A stretch of DNA of 35,336 nt from Myxococcales bacterium UBA1238 (GCA_002309015.1 DBWM01000040.1:1-35336); one strand, 5' to 3'. Shown: positions 15,698 to 24,500, counted from the stretch's first letter. The notes: a model not told the origin generated them from the sequence alone. Program-made: numbers and translations.

Positions 15698-18316
15698 TCA
15701 GAAGGCGACGGTCACGGAGCCTACGACGAGATGGTTGTCGCGGGAGAAGAGTCGGGCGCTGCGGTATTTCTGGGTTTCGGCGCTGCCGTCGAAGCGTTGA
15801 TCGCGCTGGTACCACTTGGAGCGCTGGTCGGTGTAATGCATAAAATCATAGCGCAGGCTGGCCGAAAGATGGTTCCAGGTTTTCGATTGCGAAAGCTTGG
15901 TCGAGATCTTCCAGTATTGCTGGCCAATGGAATCGAAGCCGATGTCTTCCTCGTACATCTTGAAAGCGGTCGAGAAGCTGGTGAGCTCGTATTTGAGGGT
16001 GGCCTTTAAGTACCAGTACTGATCCTGGGCATATTGGTTGGCGTAAATGTCCCTGCCCACATGTTTGCCGTCGGCGGTTTCGGAGATGCGGTCGAACGCT
16101 TCGTAATTGGATTCGTAAATCTGGTTCACGTAAAGGTAATTGGAATCCTGGGCGTCGAGCAGCCGGTTGTAGCTGTGGGAGTTGAACACGCCTTTGTGGC
16201 TGTCATCCCGCCAGACATGGTTGTAGGCCGCTTCCAGTTTGAGCCATTTGAAGGGGTTATAATTGACCTGACCGTATGCGGTGATCTTCTGTCCCCGCTG
16301 GTCATAGTCCTCATCGCGCCCGCTGTTGCTCAAATCCTTGTCGAGATAGGTCGTTTTCGCGGTGAACCAGAGATCTTTAATGGGGGTATATTTGGCCCGC
16401 AGTTCGAATCTGCCCTTCCACAAGGGGTATTTGATCTGCTTTTTGGTTTGCGGAGCCTCTGCATCATCCGCATTTTCATCGATGGCCTGCTGCGTGTAAT
16501 CCGGGATCTCCTGATCGGAATCTTCGGGATCTATACCGGCCACGGTGATTTGCTCGTCCTGCGAATGGCTGAGCTTCCAGAGATCCCCCTTGACCTGGAA
16601 CTCCAATCCTTTGAAGGGCTTCACCAACACCCGGGTATCAAAGCCGAGCTCGTCGCGGGTGCGGTTCCCACGGTAGGTGTCTGAAGCCGCTTTGCCTGAA
16701 GACCAGCGGTTGTCGTAGTTTTCGTCGTACCACCTGAAGCCCAGCTCGGCATCCACGATCTTATAGCCGTAATAAGCGCGCGATTGCAGGGCGTTCCCCT
16801 GGTCCTTTCCATTAAAGCTGCGCCCGTATTCGGTTTTCACCTGCAGGTCATCGATACCAAAAAAGACGTGGCCGCCCACAGCCCCGAAGGTGTCGTGCTG
16901 ATACGGGTAAGGAGACGATTGAGTCACCTCGAGACCGTTCTCTGAATCGATGAGCGAGAAGTCGAGACTGCTGGCATAACCGCTGACGCCGATTTGCGTG
17001 AAGGGATTAAAGTGGTAGTTGATGTTACCGCCCACAGTTTTTTCGCGGAAGGCATCGGGGATAGTCACGTTGCTCGGGATGTAATTGCGCTTGCCCTCGG
17101 CGGGATTGTAGCGATAACGGCATTGGCCGTCGGTCTTCTCGCAGAGATAAAGGCCTCTCGCATTTTTGATCGCGCTCTTGTTCGGGGTGCCATCCTTCTT
17201 CAAAAACTGTTCGTCGCTTTCATCTATCTTGTTCTGAAGGCGTTGGTAACTGTCGCGGTCGATGATACTCCCGAACACATGCCCCGAAAGCCAATGCTGT
17301 TGGGTCACCTTCAAGCGGTGCAGGCTCGCTGCAAAACCGAAGAAGCCGGGATCATCCCGGAAGTTGGGCGCAGATCCATCTACAGAGGCCGAATCACTGA
17401 GGCGTTTATCGGCGCGCCAGCCGTTGGGGAACTCTCGTCCCGTGTTGTCAATGACGGTTCCCATGCCGAAACCGATGCGATAACTCCCGATGATCGCCGA
17501 CCACGTTTGTCCTTTGCCCGTTGGCGTGTGGATGAAGGCCTTTGCCAGGTCGAAATGGGTCCCTATACCGTCGGTTAAATAGCCTGTCTTTCGTGAAGTG
17601 ATCTCTCCCACGTCGGAGGTCTTATTCGCTTTATCCCGAAATACAGGTAATCCCGAGTCGTCAGCACAGTTTCCATCTTCGTCTCGGTTGCACTTACGGA
17701 GTTTGAGGTCGCCTAACGATTGTGATTCGGTCAAGACCACCCCGGCATCGAACCATCCCTTTAATTTGAAGTCCAATTTAAGGGAGGCTGTAGGCAATTT
17801 CGTGCCTTCTTTGGACTCTAACCCGGTGTAGATTTCGTTCTGCTGGTTTGGAGTAAGGGTTTTACCGTCGGATAAACTGTAATCCAGGGTTGAAGGTTTC
17901 CATCCCACCTTGAGTTGAGCCTTCCCCGAAACTTTTTGGAGTAGGTTGAAGGGTTTTTGGGCGATTGCAAACGATCGCAACTGGTCGACCACCCCGGGAT
18001 CGATGGTGATCCTCAATTCGTCGGGGTTTTCATACGGGGTTTTTTCGCGCTGCTTGATGATCTTGGTGACATCATCCCAGGTGATACCGGGCAAGTTATG
18101 CAGTTCTTCGCGTGTCGCCGAGTTGATATCGATGGGATCCTGCAGCAATGAGAGCAGCTTCTCGAGTTCGGTGTCGTCGATTTGGCCGTCATAATAGAGA
18201 TCATACAGGTCTTCTTCGGTATCGATGGAAGAGAGATTGGCAGAATAGTCGTATGCAAACGCGTTTCCGCAGTTCGCAAAGCAAAGGAGCAGGGGCAGCA
18301 GGGAACGCAATTTCAT
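15698..18316 (-). CDS. outer membrane beta-barrel protein with N-terminal helix-hairpin-helix domain
   Basis: This 872-residue protein has a Sec signal peptide (MKLRSLLPLLLCFANCGNAF, cleavage after about Ala21). An acidic linker follows, then a ComEA-like helix-hairpin-helix domain at about 61-107 containing DINSATREELHNLPGI and IIKQREKTPYENPDEL. The rest alternates short aromatic and charged strands with loops. It ends in SVTVAF, the terminal aromatic residue expected of outer membrane barrels. HhH domains of this type bind DNA without sequence preference. A surface or periplasmic DNA-binding barrel, perhaps for uptake or adhesion, is the natural inference. The start at 18316 has AAAGG seven bases upstream; the ATG five codons earlier has none. 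The next genes on the strand encode two envelope lipoproteins, one a nuclease. Substrate and pore function are unknown. Confidence 0.85.
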   Translation of the reverse strand: MKLRSLLPLLLCFANCGNAFAYDYSANLSSIDTEEDLYDLYYDGQIDDTELEKLLSLLQDPIDINSATREELHNLPGITWDDVTKIIKQREKTPYENPDELRITIDPGVVDQLRSFAIAQKPFNLLQKVSGKAQLKVGWKPSTLDYSLSDGKTLTPNQQNEIYTGLESKEGTKLPTASLKLDFKLKGWFDAGVVLTESQSLGDLKLRKCNRDEDGNCADDSGLPVFRDKANKTSDVGEITSRKTGYLTDGIGTHFDLAKAFIHTPTGKGQTWSAIIGSYRIGFGMGTVIDNTGREFPNGWRADKRLSDSASVDGSAPNFRDDPGFFGFAASLHRLKVTQQHWLSGHVFGSIIDRDSYQRLQNKIDESDEQFLKKDGTPNKSAIKNARGLYLCEKTDGQCRYRYNPAEGKRNYIPSNVTIPDAFREKTVGGNINYHFNPFTQIGVSGYASSLDFSLIDSENGLEVTQSSPYPYQHDTFGAVGGHVFFGIDDLQVKTEYGRSFNGKDQGNALQSRAYYGYKIVDAELGFRWYDENYDNRWSSGKAASDTYRGNRTRDELGFDTRVLVKPFKGLEFQVKGDLWKLSHSQDEQITVAGIDPEDSDQEIPDYTQQAIDENADDAEAPQTKKQIKYPLWKGRFELRAKYTPIKDLWFTAKTTYLDKDLSNSGRDEDYDQRGQKITAYGQVNYNPFKWLKLEAAYNHVWRDDSHKGVFNSHSYNRLLDAQDSNYLYVNQIYESNYEAFDRISETADGKHVGRDIYANQYAQDQYWYLKATLKYELTSFSTAFKMYEEDIGFDSIGQQYWKISTKLSQSKTWNHLSASLRYDFMHYTDQRSKWYQRDQRFDGSAETQKYRSARLFSRDNHLVVGSVTVAF

Positions 18317-18540
18317 GGGCTGGCCTTTCATGAGGAAGTTGCTGATTCAACTTTATTGCGTTTAATGCCTTTCTGCAAGGTATAGAACCCTGTTTTCAGC
18401 AGTGTTAGGATTGCAATCCCGCTGGCGATGGCGCAAAAAAACGCTGCATGGCAAGCCGAACCGCAAGGTGAACGCAAACGCGCGCGGTGCAGGGGGCTTG
18501 CTTCACTGAGGGCAAGTATTTGAAATCGATGGAGGTGACG
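18317..18540. promoter_or_regulatory. divergent intergenic region
   Basis: This 224-bp region separates the HhH barrel gene (minus) from the FMN/CX3CP fusion gene (plus) and should hold both promoters. A perfect 12-bp palindrome GGATTGCAATCC lies at about 18410-18421, near the middle, and could be an operator serving both directions. A TATAGA hexamer on the plus strand at about 18381 is a possible -10, but its spacing to a -35 candidate (TTGCGT) is 19 bp, so I do not assign it firmly. Confidence 0.4.
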
Positions 18541-21500
18541 ATGAACCGCCGGTTATGGGCCGCATTTTTATTGGGGATGAGCGCGCAACTGTTTCAGGTG
18601 ACCGTATTGCGCGAGCTGATGGTGGCGTTTTGGGGGAGTGAGATGGCGATCGGCGTCTTTTATGGCGCATGGCTCGCCTTTGCAGCCCTTGGATCATTTT
18701 GGTTTGCAAAGAAATCCCGGGGGGTAGGGGGCGTTTTCACGCTGCTTTCAGTGTTGGTACTGACGGTAGTTTGTGGAATCCGCGCGATTTGGACCTTTAT
18801 ACCCCTGGATCCATTGCAACCCATGCCGCTTTACGGGGTATTGCTCGCGGTGATTGCAGCCTCTGCACCATTGGGCATCATGGTAGGTGCGGGGTTTCCG
18901 CTCCTGTGCGCAAAGGTGGAATCGGATCAGACCGGGGGGAATGCATCGTCTAAAGCGGCTTCTCAGACTTATGTCTACGATGCATTCGGCTGTTTGATCG
19001 GTGGAGCGCTGGTGAGCCTCTGGTTTGCACAGCATGCCTGGGCTGTGAGAGGGGTATCTCTCGGGGTGGCTGCCCTTGCGGGCGCTCTGGCACTGATTCA
19101 ATCCTCCCGGGTGCTGTCGATCGTCCTTTGTGCGGCGGCCTTAATCCTTGGGGTATCGCCCCTGGGTAAACAGTTGGAAGAAGCCACCGAAGGGGTGAGA
19201 TTGAGGCAGTTATCGCCGCAAAGCCACATTGTACAGCAGGCCTGGACCAAAGAAGGGCATCTGGTGGTGAGCGAGCAGGGGGGACTCTACAGTTTATGGT
19301 GGGATGGAGCGGTGAGCCACAGCTGGCCTGAACCTGAACGCGAACTGCTGGAGGCCTCGATCCTCTGGGGTGAATCGGGAACGATCACCGATCCGCCACA
19401 AAATATCCTGGTGATAGGGGGCGCTTTCAACGGTTGGGTGAAGCATTTCCTGCGGGCCGGGGCTGCAAACGTTGTGCTCTACGAGCGCGACCCCGAGTTA
19501 TTCGAGCGATTGCTCGAGCTCCAGACCGAAGAGGATCGCGGTGCATTGCGCGATCCCAGAGTGCGGGTGGAGTTTGGCGACGTGAGGCAGCTCATTTTCA
19601 ACAGCGATGCGCGCTTTGACCTCGCGGTGGTGGCGCATTCCGTACCCGAGAATGCAGCTCAGAACCGGATGTTTACAGCCGAGATGATGCAGGCGGTGAA
19701 GCAAGCCCTGCGGCCATTGGGCGTTGCCTGTTTGCGGGGACTGCCTCTTACGGGGTATCCCTCTCCAGAAACCTGGGCGATCGATCAAACCCTGGTGCAG
19801 ACAGGGCGATCGGTGTTTGAAAGCGCAGCGCTTGAGGCGGAGAAGACCGGTTGGCTCTGTCTGGGCAGCAGTGAGTCCGGGGTGACCGATCGCGGAGACA
19901 TCCTGAATTTGAGGTGGTCCACGGCGGTGGGCAGTCAAAACCTGGCGTTGTTGAGCCTATTCCCCCGGGATGAAACCGATCGCTTAATGAAAAAGCTGCT
20001 TGATACCCCGGTAGAGATCAATACAGACGAGCGTCCTTCTATTTTTGCCCAGGTGCTCCTGCGATCAGCGCGCGATGGAAAGGCTTATGCCCTGTTTTCA
20101 TGGTTTAAAGAGAGATCTCTTTTGCAGCTGATCTCGCCGGTATTGGCGTTGTTGATCGTTGGGATCGTGTTGTTCCGGGGGGATGAGCGCGAAGAGCGGT
20201 TGCAAAAGGCGGCCACCAAGGGGTTATGGCTTTGTGGATGCGGTGCGATGGGGCTTCAGCTCACGTTGCTCTATCGTTTTCAGGTGGTGATGGGGAGCCT
20301 TTTCAGCCAGGTGGCCCTCCTGACCGGATTGATGATGGCGGGTCTCGCCCTGGGGGCGGCTTTGGGGCAGCGCTTTATGGAGCGTCATCACGGGGTATTC
20401 TGGCTTTGCGCAGTGATGGCGATGTCTGGAGCCTACGGGATATGGGTGCCCTTCCTGATGGAAGAGGCCGATCTCACCCTGTTCTATGTGCTTTCTACGC
20501 TTTTGGGGGTATTTGCAGGCCTGGTCTTTACCCTTTCGACGCAGTTCTTTAAGCAGAATACCGGAGGGTTGGCCAATGCCGCAGACAGTCTGGGCGGTGC
20601 CATCGGGGGGATCCTGGGCAGTCTGGTTATGATTCCGTTCTTTGGCCTCTGGAAGACTTCTGTTTTCATGGGGATCCTGTTCTTCGGTGCCTCGGGACTG
20701 ATGATGGCAGCGCTCGTGAGACGCCGTCCCTTCTACGCAAGATTGTTGAAGCCCTGGCCTTCGAGATGGTCCACCCTCTGGACTACGCTCGCCTTGACGG
20801 CGATCTTCTACAAGATCGGGGGTATCGAGATTCAATCAGCGCCGAAAGAGGAAACCACCCAGGGGGATTTGGCTCAAAAAGAAGCTGAAGAGCCAAAGAT
20901 CCCCCTGTTTGAAGGCTTTAAAAACGAGTTTTTGCCCGCCGATCTCGAGGCATTGGTGCCGGGATCAAAAGACTGGAAGCCTTTACCCGGCGATTTTGTG
21001 GCGTATCAGGGTGAATTGAACGGTGAACCCCTCTATGCAGCCGCGACCGCACAGCTGGCAGGCGATATCCGCGGGTTTGCAGGGCCCTTAAATCTTTTGG
21101 TCGTCCTCGATGCCCAGCGGAAGCTCGTCGCTTCGAGCGTTGTGGAGTCCAAAGAAACCCCGGGATTTTTGAAGAAGCTGCCGCCCTGGCTTCAAAAGAT
21201 GGAGGGTACGGTGCTGGGGCAGGGTGAATTGATGACCCATCTCGACGGGATGTCGGGGGCCACCTTTACGGGACGCGCTGCAGCCCTCTCCATAGAGCGC
21301 CTGGCACAGTCGTTAAAGATTGCAAACCCGGGGGAGAAGGTTCAGGAAATCTCGGTTCCGTTCCCCTGGATCCGGGTTCTCGTCGTCTGCGCGATGATCA
21401 TCGGCGGTCTCTGGGTGTTGCGCCTCAAAAAGCGCTGGATCCATCTCCTCTGGCTCGGGGGTTCGCTTTTGATCCTGGGCGTCTGGCTCAACCATCCCGT

Positions 21501-21981
21501 CACTCTGCAGGGGATTTGGGGGCTCGCTGCGGAGTTCGACCTCTGGGGGCGGCCGACTTTATATCTGGTTGCGGCCTTTGCCCTGGTGGGGGGACTCTTT
21601 GGACGCTTCTGGTGCAGGGCTTTATGCCCCTTTGGTGCGGCTCAGGAACTTTGTGGGGCGGCTACATGCAAGCGGTTTAAGGCCCCTAAAGCGATCGTCT
21701 GGCAATGGTGCGAGCGGGTACGATACCCCTTCCTCTGCCTCATCGTCATCGATCTCACCGGTATTCTGGGCGATCTCGGGCTTTCCCATCTCGATCCCAT
21801 GGAGAGCTTCTTTGCGGGACCTTCTCACTGGACCTGGTATCACGGGGTGATTTACCTCGCCGCATTAGGGGGATCGATCTTTATCTACCGGTTCTGGTGC
21901 CGCGCATTTTGTCCCGTGGGCGGATTCCTCGAGATTCTGAACCGCATCGGCCGTGCCTTCCGGCAGCATACCAAGGGGTAA
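18541..21981 (+). CDS. fusion: spermidine-synthase-like membrane protein plus FMN-binding and CX3CP redox domains
   Basis: This is a 1146-residue polytopic protein. About seven helices (residues 5-215) lead into a spermidine-synthase-like fold (about 220-500). That fold keeps the nucleotide-fold strand NILVIGGAFNGW (from 288) and YERDPE but has lost the GGGDG and DSSDP signatures, so aminopropyl transfer is unlikely. Roughly six to eight more helices follow (530-760), then an FMN-binding domain (about 815-925) with the DGMSGATFTG motif. Thr908 fits the site where ApbE-type transferases attach FMN in NqrC, RnfG and NosR. The C-terminal membrane domain bears two CX3CP motifs (Cys1025/1029 and Cys1120/1124), as in NosR and PceC-type proteins, but no ferredoxin-type cluster motif. 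The ATG at 18541 follows GGAGGT with five-base spacing. A role in transmembrane electron transfer is inferred. Confidence 0.85.
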   Translation: MNRRLWAAFLLGMSAQLFQVTVLRELMVAFWGSEMAIGVFYGAWLAFAALGSFWFAKKSRGVGGVFTLLSVLVLTVVCGIRAIWTFIPLDPLQPMPLYGVLLAVIAASAPLGIMVGAGFPLLCAKVESDQTGGNASSKAASQTYVYDAFGCLIGGALVSLWFAQHAWAVRGVSLGVAALAGALALIQSSRVLSIVLCAAALILGVSPLGKQLEEATEGVRLRQLSPQSHIVQQAWTKEGHLVVSEQGGLYSLWWDGAVSHSWPEPERELLEASILWGESGTITDPPQNILVIGGAFNGWVKHFLRAGAANVVLYERDPELFERLLELQTEEDRGALRDPRVRVEFGDVRQLIFNSDARFDLAVVAHSVPENAAQNRMFTAEMMQAVKQALRPLGVACLRGLPLTGYPSPETWAIDQTLVQTGRSVFESAALEAEKTGWLCLGSSESGVTDRGDILNLRWSTAVGSQNLALLSLFPRDETDRLMKKLLDTPVEINTDERPSIFAQVLLRSARDGKAYALFSWFKERSLLQLISPVLALLIVGIVLFRGDEREERLQKAATKGLWLCGCGAMGLQLTLLYRFQVVMGSLFSQVALLTGLMMAGLALGAALGQRFMERHHGVFWLCAVMAMSGAYGIWVPFLMEEADLTLFYVLSTLLGVFAGLVFTLSTQFFKQNTGGLANAADSLGGAIGGILGSLVMIPFFGLWKTSVFMGILFFGASGLMMAALVRRRPFYARLLKPWPSRWSTLWTTLALTAIFYKIGGIEIQSAPKEETTQGDLAQKEAEEPKIPLFEGFKNEFLPADLEALVPGSKDWKPLPGDFVAYQGELNGEPLYAAATAQLAGDIRGFAGPLNLLVVLDAQRKLVASSVVESKETPGFLKKLPPWLQKMEGTVLGQGELMTHLDGMSGATFTGRAAALSIERLAQSLKIANPGEKVQEISVPFPWIRVLVVCAMIIGGLWVLRLKKRWIHLLWLGGSLLILGVWLNHPVTLQGIWGLAAEFDLWGRPTLYLVAAFALVGGLFGRFWCRALCPFGAAQELCGAATCKRFKAPKAIVWQWCERVRYPFLCLIVIDLTGILGDLGLSHLDPMESFFAGPSHWTWYHGVIYLAALGGSIFIYRFWCRAFCPVGGFLEILNRIGRAFRQHTKG

Positions 21982-22158
21982 TGGTCGATTTTACAACTTC
22001 AGGCAGACTCATCCCTGCGGTATAAGCCTCGAAAGAAGATTCAAATGACAGATCACCCGCTGGTATCGGACTCGATCGAACGTTGGAATGAATGGAGTTG
22101 CTGAGGGAAGGGTGGGTTTAAAAGGCGGGCAGGGGAGGCAACACCCGGGGGAGAAGGC

Positions 22159-23025
22159 TTAAGCCGGATCTTTATTCTCTGCAGTCCCTGCGGCATCGCC
22201 CTTGAGATCTTCTGCTGCGGGAGCGTCAACCGCCGGTTCTGCCTTTGCGGCATCGCTGCCTTTGGCTGCATCCTGCTTTGGGGCGGCTTCATTCTCTTTT
22301 GCAGTCTTACCCTTCCCCTTGTCCTTTTCTTTGGCGCGGGTTGCCTTGGCCTTGGCTGCGGCGCGTTGCTGGTCGATCAATTCGTTCAGTTTGGCCGCAA
22401 ACGCCTCGAAAGCGGGCGTCGCATGGAGGACGAGGACCGCATTCAGGTGGGTGATCATCTCACGATAAGCTTCGACGAGGGCTTTACGGGCTTTCTGAAT
22501 GGTGCCCGTCTCGCTCTCGGACTTCTTGCTCACCTTTTCAGACTCGAGCGCAAGGAATTCATTGACCCTGTCCTCCAGTTCCTCGAGCCATCCATCGATG
22601 CCGACCTTCTGCAACACCACGTCAGGCAGCTCTTTCAGGGCTGCGATCAGGCGGATCATCACCGCGTAACCCTTGACGTACGTCATGCGGGTGGGGTTCT
22701 CAAAGCTGTTGAAGATGTCTTCCACCTGTTTGGCGGCCTTTCTCACCTCGGGATCGTAGTGCATCTTGCCCACTTTGATGAGGTATGACATGGCCTTCCA
22801 GCCCTGATCCGCCGAGTGATCGGCCCGATGCAGGATGATGGTGAACCGTTTCGCGTCGTTGCTTAAGGCCTGGTTCAGGGTATCGAGGCTGTTCAAAAAG
22901 GGCAGCGCCTTTTCTACCTCCTCGGGGGTGAGGCCTTCCTTGATGTATCGCGCCACACGCCCGCAGTACCCCGTGATTTCGTCGTTGGAGAGATGGACCA
23001 ACTTGTAAGACTGAATCTGCACCAT
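22159..23025 (-). CDS. helical protein resembling DUF6261, with a low-complexity tail
   Basis: This 288-residue protein has no signal peptide or membrane span. Residues 1-220 form an all-helical region with features I associate with DUF6261: LVHLSNDEITGYCGRV at the N terminus, paired residues around RFTIILHRADHSADQGW, the LGI-like GIDGWLEELEDRVNEF, and the closing AYREMITHLNAVLVLHATPA. That family is of unknown function and best known from Bacteroidota. The last 65 residues are almost only Ala, Lys, Glu, Asp and Pro and probably disordered. The start at 23025 has GAGGG nine bases upstream. The nearest upstream gene on the strand is an unrelated helical protein 338 bp away. Function is unknown; family call is from memory of the pattern. 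Confidence 0.68.
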   Translation of the reverse strand: MVQIQSYKLVHLSNDEITGYCGRVARYIKEGLTPEEVEKALPFLNSLDTLNQALSNDAKRFTIILHRADHSADQGWKAMSYLIKVGKMHYDPEVRKAAKQVEDIFNSFENPTRMTYVKGYAVMIRLIAALKELPDVVLQKVGIDGWLEELEDRVNEFLALESEKVSKKSESETGTIQKARKALVEAYREMITHLNAVLVLHATPAFEAFAAKLNELIDQQRAAAKAKATRAKEKDKGKGKTAKENEAAPKQDAAKGSDAAKAEPAVDAPAAEDLKGDAAGTAENKDPA

Positions 23026-23363
23026 GACTGAAAACCCTCTGCACCGCCCGGATGCGGCGCGTTCAAAAAAAGGAATGGGCCCATGAGCCCGGGAAATCCG
23101 GCCAAAGCATACTGTAAAAGAAATTCAAAACGCCAGTATGATTTTGAGCCCGGTTGATTTTTTTTAAAGACCCCAAGTGCAGATCGGATCAATGTTTTTG
23201 CATGAAACACCTAACCCCTGGGGATGAAGCGCGATCAAATAGAAAAGAGCAGGGTATCCCCGGGGGAGAGAGGTCCGATCGACGAAAAACCGGACATCAG
23301 CCTGGAGGATCGCATCGAAATGAATGGGTTAAACAGCAGATTGACTGGGGAAGAGGAGGAGAT
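23026..23363 (-). promoter_or_regulatory. 338-bp intergenic region upstream of the DUF6261-like gene
   Basis: No protein or RNA gene is convincing here. The region holds a 7-bp inverted repeat CATACTG (23108-23114) and CAGTATG (23134-23140) with a 19-base AT-rich spacer, about 85 bases upstream of the gene start. A 10-bp palindrome ATGGGCCCAT lies near 23073 and a CCCCGGGGG run at 23258. On the minus strand TATGCT overlapping the inverted repeat could be a -10 element, but no matching -35 was found at normal spacing. Confidence 0.35.
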
Positions 23364-24239
23364 TTAAGGATCCTGAGGGAGATCTTCTTCGGGGGAGGGC
23401 TCTGAAGCGGCTTCTGATTCGGGCTGACCCCCGGGGGATGATGCGGGATCATCGTCTGAAATGGGCTTTGTACCGGCGGAGGTCTTTGATGTCACACCGT
23501 TTTCTGCATCGCACAACTCGATACAACGCTCGACCAAAGCGTCGATGCGGTCGGACTCCATGCGGACTGAGGCGTAGATCAAATCGCAGCAATGGCTCAT
23601 ATGGTCGTAGATCCAGCCTTCCGGCGCAAAGGCTTCCTCCAACCCCCCGGACTCTTTCCTCAAAGAAGCCCGGATCATCTCTCCGAACCGTTGTTCGCAG
23701 TGATAATGGATCCGCTGATAGAGCGCCTCCGCCTTGTCGACCGTCGCCACCTGAAGGGCCGCATCCAGTCTCTCCAGGCGTGCGCTCTTCTCACCCAGGC
23801 TTTGAAGCTCATCCCGCAGGGTCCGCCTCAGATCCCGCAATGCAAAGCGCGCCCTCTTCTGGTGGGTGTCCAGAAAATCTTCAAAACAAGCCCACATCGT
23901 GCGGATCGCCGTCTTCAACGGACCGCCTTTGGGGCATTCATCGGCGCCTGCAGCCTCCATCAGCTTTTGCGCACGCTCCAATGTCAGCAGGTGATACCTC
24001 GGTTTCCATGCGTGCGCGATCGCATCCTTCAGGCGGTGGTCGATGTCGCCAAGCAGATCGGTCACCCTCCGCCGTAATGCTTTGGGATCGCAGGGTGGTT
24101 TCGGTATAGGTTCGGCGAGTAAACTCAGAGCGTCGTTTAAAAGTACGCTCCCCCGCAGGTCGATGAGGTTCGGTAAAAAGAGGGCAACGTCGCAGGTCTC
24201 GGGGGATGAAGCCGAAATCGCGTTGACCGCCTGGGTCAT
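23364..24239 (-). CDS. hypothetical helical protein
   Basis: I do not recognise this protein (291 residues from the chosen start). It is predominantly helical, rich in Arg, Leu and Glu, with several Cys and His residues (for example HYHCEQRF and DHMSHCCDLIY). The acidic Pro/Ser C-terminal tail is probably disordered. There is no signal peptide or membrane span. Start choice is uncertain. The ATG at 24239 has AAGGG seven bases upstream. A longer version from the ATG at 24341 would add a Lys/Pro-rich segment, but that codon has no ribosome site and lies six bases after the poly-T of the tRNA terminator. The frame then runs open through the tRNA gene, which cannot be coding. The spacing of helices loosely recalls the DUF6261-like neighbour, but I cannot support homology. 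Confidence 0.7.
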   Translation of the reverse strand: MTQAVNAISASSPETCDVALFLPNLIDLRGSVLLNDALSLLAEPIPKPPCDPKALRRRVTDLLGDIDHRLKDAIAHAWKPRYHLLTLERAQKLMEAAGADECPKGGPLKTAIRTMWACFEDFLDTHQKRARFALRDLRRTLRDELQSLGEKSARLERLDAALQVATVDKAEALYQRIHYHCEQRFGEMIRASLRKESGGLEEAFAPEGWIYDHMSHCCDLIYASVRMESDRIDALVERCIELCDAENGVTSKTSAGTKPISDDDPASSPGGQPESEAASEPSPEEDLPQDP

Positions 24240-24347
24240 CACCCCGCCCTTCGGTTTGATCGCCTTTGGGCCGGAGGTTTCACCCCGGGGTACAGAGTCG
24301 TTTTCAGCTTTGGATCGCGGTTTGTTCTTGGGGGTTGGCATGGGCGC

Positions 24348-24378
24348 AAAAAAAAAGCCCTGCCATATCAGCAGGGCT
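24348..24378 (-). terminator. intrinsic terminator of tRNA-Gly
   Basis: On the minus strand an 8-bp stem (AGCCCTGC with GCAGGGCT) closes a 7-base loop and is followed by a T-tract of nine. It begins four bases after the discriminator of the tRNA gene. It ends transcription of the tRNA just before the next protein gene. Confidence 0.9.
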
Positions 24379-24381
24379 CTG

Positions 24382-24453
24382 AGCGGGATACGGGATTTGA
24401 ACCCGCGACTTCCAGCTTGGGAAGCTAGCACTCTACCACTGAGTTAATCCCGC
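24382..24453 (-). tRNA. tRNA-Gly(CCC)
   Basis: The 72-base cloverleaf is complete. The acceptor stem is GCGGGAT with ATCCCGC, the D arm ACTC/GAGT, and the anticodon stem CTAGC/GCTGG closes loop TTCCCAA, giving anticodon CCC for GGG codons. A five-base variable region and a T arm with loop TTCAAAT follow. The discriminator is T, as expected for glycine. The CCA end is not encoded. It is a single tRNA gene with its own promoter and terminator. Confidence 0.95.
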
Positions 24454-24464
24454 AAGCTGGGGGT

Positions 24465-24493
24465 CTTATAATCGACCCCTTTTGCAAACGCAA
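24465..24493 (-). promoter_or_regulatory. sigma-70-type promoter of tRNA-Gly
   Basis: On the minus strand TTGCGT (24488-24493), a 17-bp spacer and TATAAG (24465-24470) form a good housekeeping promoter. The -10 box ends 11 bp before the mature tRNA 5' end. The -35 box lies within eight bases of the end of the TPR gene, so the tRNA is its own transcription unit. Confidence 0.7.
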
Positions 24494-24500
24494 GAACTTT

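Noticed and set aside
18440..18460. TGGCGC-A7-CGC as a second sigma-54 promoter ahead of the fusion gene
   Set aside because: The GG to GC distance is 11 bases, one more than the strict ten of this promoter class.
22245..22454. Plus-strand open frames opposite the low-complexity tail of the DUF6261-like gene
   Set aside because: By-products of the Ala/Lys/Glu-rich composition; no ribosome site or family resemblance.
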